Both the position numbers and the translations under genes were made by a program. Shown here piece by piece: positions 60,437 through 64,000 of a stretch of DNA of 64,000 nt. The first letter of the stretch is position 1; every line of letters starts with the position of its first letter. The notes beneath the pieces were generated by a model. That model was not told where the DNA came from, did not search any database, and saw only the letters and a list, made by a program, of their open reading frames with translations. Source of the DNA: Fibrella forsythiae (GTDB taxonomy: Bacteria; Bacteroidota; Bacteroidia; Cytophagales; Spirosomataceae); NCBI RefSeq assembly GCF_017353175.1, contig NZ_JAFMYW010000001.1, positions 868,001 to 932,000 of the forward strand, given 5' to 3'.

Positions 60437-60444
60437 TAGATTTG
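60437..60444 (+). promoter_or_regulatory. -7 box for the PLP enzyme gene
   Basis: TAGATTTG matches TAnnTTTG and ends 26 nt before the ATG at 60,471. It lies inside the longer reading that starts at 60,399, which supports the shorter start. Confidence 0.5.
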
Positions 60445-60470
60445 AGCCGGAAACACAACCTATTCTCTCC

Positions 60471-61418
60471 ATGCTGACCCGCCAAACCCTGCACGACGCC
60501 CACGATCGCATTCGTCCATACATTCACCGGACCCCTTGCCTCACTAACCAAACCATTGACCAGATGGTGGGTGCGTCGATCGTATTCAAGTGCGAAAATT
60601 TCCAGAAAATCGGGGCGTTCAAAGCGCGTGGCGGCATGAACGCAGCGCTTCAACTAACTGATCAAGAAAAGATTAACGGTATTGCCACGCACTCGTCAGG
60701 CAACCACGGGCAGGCGGTGGCGTTTGCGGCCCGTCAGCTTGGCATGCCCGCCTACGTGGTGATGCCCCGTACGGCCCCGCAGGTAAAAAAAGACGCCGTG
60801 CGTGGGTACGGTGCCCATGTGATCGAATGTGAGCCAACACTCGCGGCCCGCGAGGCCACCGTGGCTGACGTGATAGCCCGCACAGGAGCTACGCTTATTC
60901 ACCCATACGATGATGATCACGTCATTGCCGGTCAGGGCACGGCCACCATCGAACTGATCGAGGACAATCCTACGGGCAAACCATTCGATGTAATCCTAGC
61001 GCCCGTTGGTGGTGGCGGGCTCATCAGCGGTACAGCCCTGGCCACGCAGTTGCTGTCTCCTTCAACACGGGTGATTGGTGCCGAGCCCGAAGGTGCCGCC
61101 GATGCCATTCTCTCGCTGAAAAGCGGTCAGGTTGAAAAAGCGCCTTATATCCAGACCATTGCCGACGGCCTGATGGCCACGCTCAGCGAACGTACCCTGG
61201 GCTACATTCGCCAATATGTACATGAAATCAAGCTCGCCAGTGATGACGAGATCAGAGCTGCGCAACGGCTGGTATGGGAGCGCATGAAAATCATTATCGA
61301 GCCATCGTGCGCCGTTCCACTGGCCGTTGTACTTAAGTATAAAAATGAATTCACTGATCAAACTATCGGTATAATCCTAACCGGCGGCAACGTAGATTTG
61401 GGCAAGTATTTCAGCTAA
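60471..61418 (+). CDS. PLP-dependent threonine dehydratase/serine racemase-like enzyme
   Basis: The ATG at 60,471 gives 315 residues. A fold type II PLP enzyme: Lys51 in KIGAFKARGG forms the Schiff base, THSSGNHGQAVAFAA binds the substrate carboxylate, and VGGGGLISGTAL binds the PLP phosphate. The final ILTGGNVDLGKYF block is typical. There is no C-terminal ACT regulatory domain, so it resembles catabolic threonine dehydratase or serine racemase rather than biosynthetic IlvA. Which reaction it prefers cannot be decided from sequence. Confidence 0.88.
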   Translation: MLTRQTLHDAHDRIRPYIHRTPCLTNQTIDQMVGASIVFKCENFQKIGAFKARGGMNAALQLTDQEKINGIATHSSGNHGQAVAFAARQLGMPAYVVMPRTAPQVKKDAVRGYGAHVIECEPTLAAREATVADVIARTGATLIHPYDDDHVIAGQGTATIELIEDNPTGKPFDVILAPVGGGGLISGTALATQLLSPSTRVIGAEPEGAADAILSLKSGQVEKAPYIQTIADGLMATLSERTLGYIRQYVHEIKLASDDEIRAAQRLVWERMKIIIEPSCAVPLAVVLKYKNEFTDQTIGIILTGGNVDLGKYFS

Positions 61419-61508
61419 CGATTGGCCGGGAACAGCGCTGCCTGGGTACGTTCCTCATCGGAATAACGCTAATCACGGCCATTCGTTACTTGCCAGTTAC
61501 CAGCCCTT

Positions 61509-62099
61509 ATGCCCCAAGTTCCCGATCTGACAGTGCTTCTGAATGCCATCGGGCAGGGTGATGAGGGTGCGTTCAGGCAGTTGTATGACCTGACGAAGGG
61601 ACGCGTCTACAATACGGCACTGGGGTACGTTCGGAATCGGGAAGATGCTGAGGAGATTACCCAGGACGTATATATAGAGGCATTTCGCTCGCTGGGTACG
61701 TTCAACCGGGAGGCCAGCGTTACGACCTGGCTGTACCGGATCACCGTCAATAAATCAATTGATTTTGTAAGGCATCAGCAGCGCCAGAAACGATTCGCCT
61801 TCCTGACCAGCCTCTTCAACCCCAAAACGGGCGCCGTTGAGCACGACGCCACCGAGGCCGTTCACCCGGGGGTACTCCTCGAGCACCAGGAAAATGCGCA
61901 AATCCTGTTCAGGGCCATTGACAAACTCGCCGACAAACAAAAAACCGCCTATATCTTAACCCGCGTTGAGGGACTCAACAACATGGAAGCGGCAGCAGTG
62001 ATGAACATTACCGTGGGGGCCGTTGAGTCACTGCTTCAACGTGCCAACGCCACATTAAAAAAACAACTGGCGAACTGGTACAACTCGATCAGGCCGTAG
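61509..62099 (+). CDS. ECF-type RNA polymerase sigma factor
   Basis: A 196-residue sigma-70 of the extracytoplasmic function type. Region 2 covers about 15-85 (FRQLYDLTKGRVYNTALGYV, DAEEITQDVYIEAFRSL, TWLYRITVNKSIDFVRHQQR) and region 4 about 130-190 (LADKQKTAYILTRVEGLNNM, VGAVESLLQRANATLKK). A short variable linker joins them. It is followed after 31 nt by a small membrane protein that could serve as anti-sigma factor, then by a CnrX/Spy-like protein; the three look like one stress-response operon. Confidence 0.93.
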   Translation: MPQVPDLTVLLNAIGQGDEGAFRQLYDLTKGRVYNTALGYVRNREDAEEITQDVYIEAFRSLGTFNREASVTTWLYRITVNKSIDFVRHQQRQKRFAFLTSLFNPKTGAVEHDATEAVHPGVLLEHQENAQILFRAIDKLADKQKTAYILTRVEGLNNMEAAAVMNITVGAVESLLQRANATLKKQLANWYNSIRP

Positions 62100-62130
62100 G
62101 AATACAAACACCACTATCGTCTAACTGCGT

Positions 62131-62454
62131 ATGGAACCCGAAAAAGACAACTGGATCAATGACGTTATGGGTAGCCTCGACGGGCTAAACCGGACAGAGC
62201 CCAGCCCGTTCCTTTTCGCCAGGATCCGGAATCGGCTCTCTACTACCCCATCAACAGCCTACGTACCTGGCCGACTGGTGTGGGTTGTTGCAGCATCGTT
62301 TGCCGTATTGGCCCTGCTAAACTGGCAGATACTGGCAGGTATGGCAGGGCAGGGTGTTCAGGAAAAGAACGAGTTGAACACCGTGATCACCGAAATGCAC
62401 CTGTATCCTGCCAGCAATCAACTCTATGACCTATGGAGCGGACAAAACTACTGA
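62131..62454 (+). CDS. Small single-span membrane protein, possible anti-sigma factor
   Basis: A 107-residue protein: a cytoplasmic part of about 48 residues (DNWINDVMGSLDGLNRTEPS, FLFARIRNRL), one membrane helix (VWVVAASFAVLALLNWQI, about 49-66) and a short periplasmic tail. Position right behind an ECF sigma gene and the topology suggest an anti-sigma factor, but no zinc-finger or known anti-sigma domain is visible. Its last 22 nt overlap the start of the next gene. Confidence 0.75.
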   Translation: MEPEKDNWINDVMGSLDGLNRTEPSPFLFARIRNRLSTTPSTAYVPGRLVWVVAASFAVLALLNWQILAGMAGQGVQEKNELNTVITEMHLYPASNQLYDLWSGQNY

Positions 62455-62966
62455 CCATAGCCGTGATTGGCTTATTGCTGCTAAATCTGGTTACCATTGG
62501 ATTTTTGGTGCTACGCCCCGGAAAACCCGGTGGCCGGCCAGAAGATGGACCACCCGGTGGCGAAGGGCCATCCCGGATTATAATTGAGCGGCTTCACTTC
62601 GATGACAACCAGCAGGAACGCTATCAAACGCTGATTGAGGCGCATCGGGCACAGACCCGCGAATTGGCTAGCCAATCAGTGCACTTGTACCGCGATTACT
62701 ACGGTTTATTAGAGAACGATCAGCCGGATACTGCACAGATTACGTCGCTTAATCGACAGATCGGGCAAAATCAGCGGGAGCAAGCTCAACTGAACTTCGA
62801 TCATTTTAACGACATAAAACAGCTCTGCCGCCCAGACCAACAGGCGGCGTTCAGACAACTGGTCAGCGAGCTGAGTCGCTTATTCGGTCGGCAACAGCGC
62901 CCGCCTCGCCCTTCGCCTGATGGACAGCCAGAAGGCCCGCCAGCTAATTTGCCTCCCCGCCCGTAG
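62433..62966 (+). CDS. CnrX/Spy-like periplasmic sensor protein
   Basis: A 177-residue membrane-anchored protein: one N-terminal helix (LLTIAVIGLLLLNLVTIGFL, about 6-25), a Gly/Pro-rich linker, then a helical domain (LHFDDNQQERYQTLIEAHRA, LVSELSRLFGRQQ). It has the L-x-L-s-D/x-x-Q heptads typical of LTXXQ proteins (CpxP/Spy/CnrX). A final Pro-rich tail ends the protein. Such proteins sense metals or misfolded proteins and control ECF sigma factors. It overlaps the upstream small membrane gene by 22 nt, supporting a sensor complex with it. Confidence 0.85.
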   Translation: MERTKLLTIAVIGLLLLNLVTIGFLVLRPGKPGGRPEDGPPGGEGPSRIIIERLHFDDNQQERYQTLIEAHRAQTRELASQSVHLYRDYYGLLENDQPDTAQITSLNRQIGQNQREQAQLNFDHFNDIKQLCRPDQQAAFRQLVSELSRLFGRQQRPPRPSPDGQPEGPPANLPPRP

Positions 62967-63009
62967 GAACGTACCTGATAGGTCGTCTAAACCATAAATC
63001 ACCATCACG

Positions 63010-63807
63010 ATGAACCGAATCCAACTCTTCACAACTTATTGCGGGCTGACGCTCACAACCGGGCTTCTCACGTTCGTAGCCTGCAAGCAATCGACCGACA
63101 CCGTTACGCCGTCGACCACCGGCACAACCAGCACCAGCATGACGGTTGGCACGGGAGTGCCCGACGTGTATAAGAAGATTTACGGCGCTACTGAGATCTA
63201 TGTTGAGGGTACCAATATTGTGATCAAGACGAAGGGGCGACCCGATCATAAAAGCCCATACTATCAGGGAACCCAGTGGGAAAGCACCCTGTACGAAGCC
63301 TACAACGGAACGAACACGAAGTACGCTTCGAACCCAAACCGGATCAGCGAATTTAGCCTGACGTTTAAAATCCCGATGAACCCCGCCGTTGACGCCGCCC
63401 ATGCCGAAACCCCACTGGGTGCCATTGGTGTCTCGCTCAATGGAGTGGCGTTCTATAACCAGTACGCTGCTCAACGGGCGGTATTGACAAACGAGATCAA
63501 CGGGTTCGATCAGTACGCTGGCCATCCACAGCAGCAGGGTCAATACCATTACCACGTTGAGCCAACCTACCTGACCAAGGCAAAAGGGAAAGACGCCCTG
63601 CTCGGCTTTTTGCTCGACGGGTTTCCGGTGTATGGCCCAACCGAGAATGGCAAGACCATTACCAATTCCGATCTGGACAAATACCACGGCCACACCAGCG
63701 CCACGGCCGATTACCCAAACGGCATTTATCATTATCACATCACCGCCGAAGACCCATACCTGAATGGCAGCGGATTCTATGGCAAGTCGGGCACTGTTAC
63801 GCAATAG
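63010..63807 (+). CDS. YHYH-domain lipoprotein
   Basis: A 265-residue lipoprotein with lipobox TFVAC (about Cys25) and a Thr/Ser-rich linker. The domain contains two YHYH motifs (QYHYHVEP and IYHYHIT), the surrounding DKYHGHTS and LLGFLLDGFPVYGP blocks, and FSLTFKIPMNPA. YHYH proteins are exported, His-rich and probably bind metal; the role is unknown. It lies 43 nt behind the CnrX/Spy-like gene and may be part of the same metal or oxidative stress group. Its end overlaps the next gene by 29 nt. Confidence 0.85.
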   Translation: MNRIQLFTTYCGLTLTTGLLTFVACKQSTDTVTPSTTGTTSTSMTVGTGVPDVYKKIYGATEIYVEGTNIVIKTKGRPDHKSPYYQGTQWESTLYEAYNGTNTKYASNPNRISEFSLTFKIPMNPAVDAAHAETPLGAIGVSLNGVAFYNQYAAQRAVLTNEINGFDQYAGHPQQQGQYHYHVEPTYLTKAKGKDALLGFLLDGFPVYGPTENGKTITNSDLDKYHGHTSATADYPNGIYHYHITAEDPYLNGSGFYGKSGTVTQ

Positions 63808-64000
63808 TGTTCTCTGCTGGCTACTGCTCGTATTACTTGTCGCCTGCCAGTCGGAAAAGCAGACACCACCAGCCATACCAGCCAGGTACGTTAACAGCGA
63901 CGTACCTGGCTGGCAACAACGTGCCGGCAGCCTGTGGCTGACTGATACCCTCTTCAGCGGCTGGCAGGTTCACATAACACCCTCAGGCGACACCCTCTTC
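63779..64000 (+). CDS. N-terminal part of a lipoprotein (runs off the window)
   Basis: The ATG at 63,779 opens a frame that stays open to the right edge (74 codons). The start has a basic region and a lipobox (LLVLLVACQSEK), so it is a lipoprotein. The following SLWLTDTLFSGWQVHITPSG segment resembles the first turn of YwqK/MORN-like repeats, where G-x-W, LFSG and a gapped x-x-P-x-G recur, but this is weak. It overlaps the YHYH gene by 29 nt and is probably cotranscribed. Confidence 0.8.
   Translation, partial: MASRALLRNSVLCWLLLVLLVACQSEKQTPPAIPARYVNSDVPGWQQRAGSLWLTDTLFSGWQVHITPSGDTLF
63878..63913. repeat. Perfect inverted repeat inside the lipoprotein gene, built on GGTACGT
   Basis: Arms CCAGCCAGGTACGT (63,878-63,891) and its exact complement (63,900-63,913) enclose 8 nt. 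It sits inside the coding frame of the last gene and carries two opposed copies of the over-used 7-mer. Confidence 0.7.

Noticed and set aside
1-64000. tRNA, rRNA, CRISPR arrays, insertion sequences and integrases
   Set aside because: No T-loop-like tRNA segments outside genes, no regularly spaced direct repeats, and no transposase or recombinase frames were seen.

Overview
The window looks like a chromosomal segment of a Bacteroidota bacterium of the Cytophagales, in the Spirosoma neighbourhood. This is inferred from gene content, not from a marker gene. The supporting signs are a type IX secretion C-terminal sorting domain, TonB receptor, DUF4249 and MG2 genes in one operon, paired DUF1501 and DUF1800 genes, many lipoproteins with a Cys lipobox, LytTR signalling, and -7 boxes of the Bacteroidota form TAnnTTTG placed 6-30 nt ahead of start codons. 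No rRNA, tRNA, CRISPR array, insertion sequence or integrase was seen.

Layout. 1-12,931 is mostly housekeeping: a DUF6624-like protein, three adjacent DEAD-box RNA helicases (a DbpA-like one divergent from two RhlE-like ones), a TruC-like pseudouridine synthase with a DinB protein, an esterase, a two-repeat secreted protein, a PQQ-type sugar dehydrogenase lipoprotein, an SDR, a Gre factor and a YccA membrane protein. 13,181-16,409 holds the DUF1501/DUF1800 pair. 16,750-36,947 is a surface polysaccharide region. It has a PHP-type tyrosine phosphatase (CpsB/YwqE-like), a laminin-B-like lipoprotein and a 16.5 kb Wzx/Wzy-type operon read leftward. That operon encodes a YjbH-like barrel, Wza, Wzc, an initiating sugar transferase, Wzx, Wzy, an O-acyltransferase, five glycosyltransferases, a WcaF-like acetyltransferase and a VanZ-like protein. 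An outer-membrane barrel and an Ala-rich lipoprotein lie upstream. The middle of the operon (about 20.3-29.3 kb) is strikingly AT-rich and lacks a 7-mer (GGTACGT/ACGTACC) that is frequent elsewhere, so it is probably an exchanged, strain-specific cassette.

36,948-38,002 is an AT-rich stretch of about 1 kb with no gene. 38,003-41,328 carries SlyD, thiamine pyrophosphokinase, a DJ-1/PfpI protein and an XRE regulator with a degenerate S24-like domain. 41,593-48,626 is a translationally coupled operon: a small secreted protein, a TonB-dependent receptor, a DUF4249 lipoprotein, and an MG2 protein that ends in a plug-like domain. 49,300-57,825 contains fumC, an orphan Xre/ParS-type antitoxin, a LytS/LytTR two-component pair, a haloperoxidase/PAP2 protein with visible internal duplication, and an M24 peptidase. 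A HEPN-MNT toxin-antitoxin module sits at the 3' end of the peptidase gene, and a second copy of that gene's last 28 codons lies on the module's far side. 57,888-61,418 has zwf-pgl (oxidative pentose phosphate pathway) and a PLP threonine dehydratase/serine racemase. 61,509-64,000 has an ECF sigma factor, a small membrane protein, a CnrX/Spy-like protein, a YHYH protein and the start of a lipoprotein gene.

The strongest leads are the HEPN-MNT insertion with its 83-bp flanking duplication, the enriched GGTACGT word and its absence from the polysaccharide cassette, a G8 tract inside the flippase gene, and a class of long-armed intergenic hairpins just beyond stop codons.
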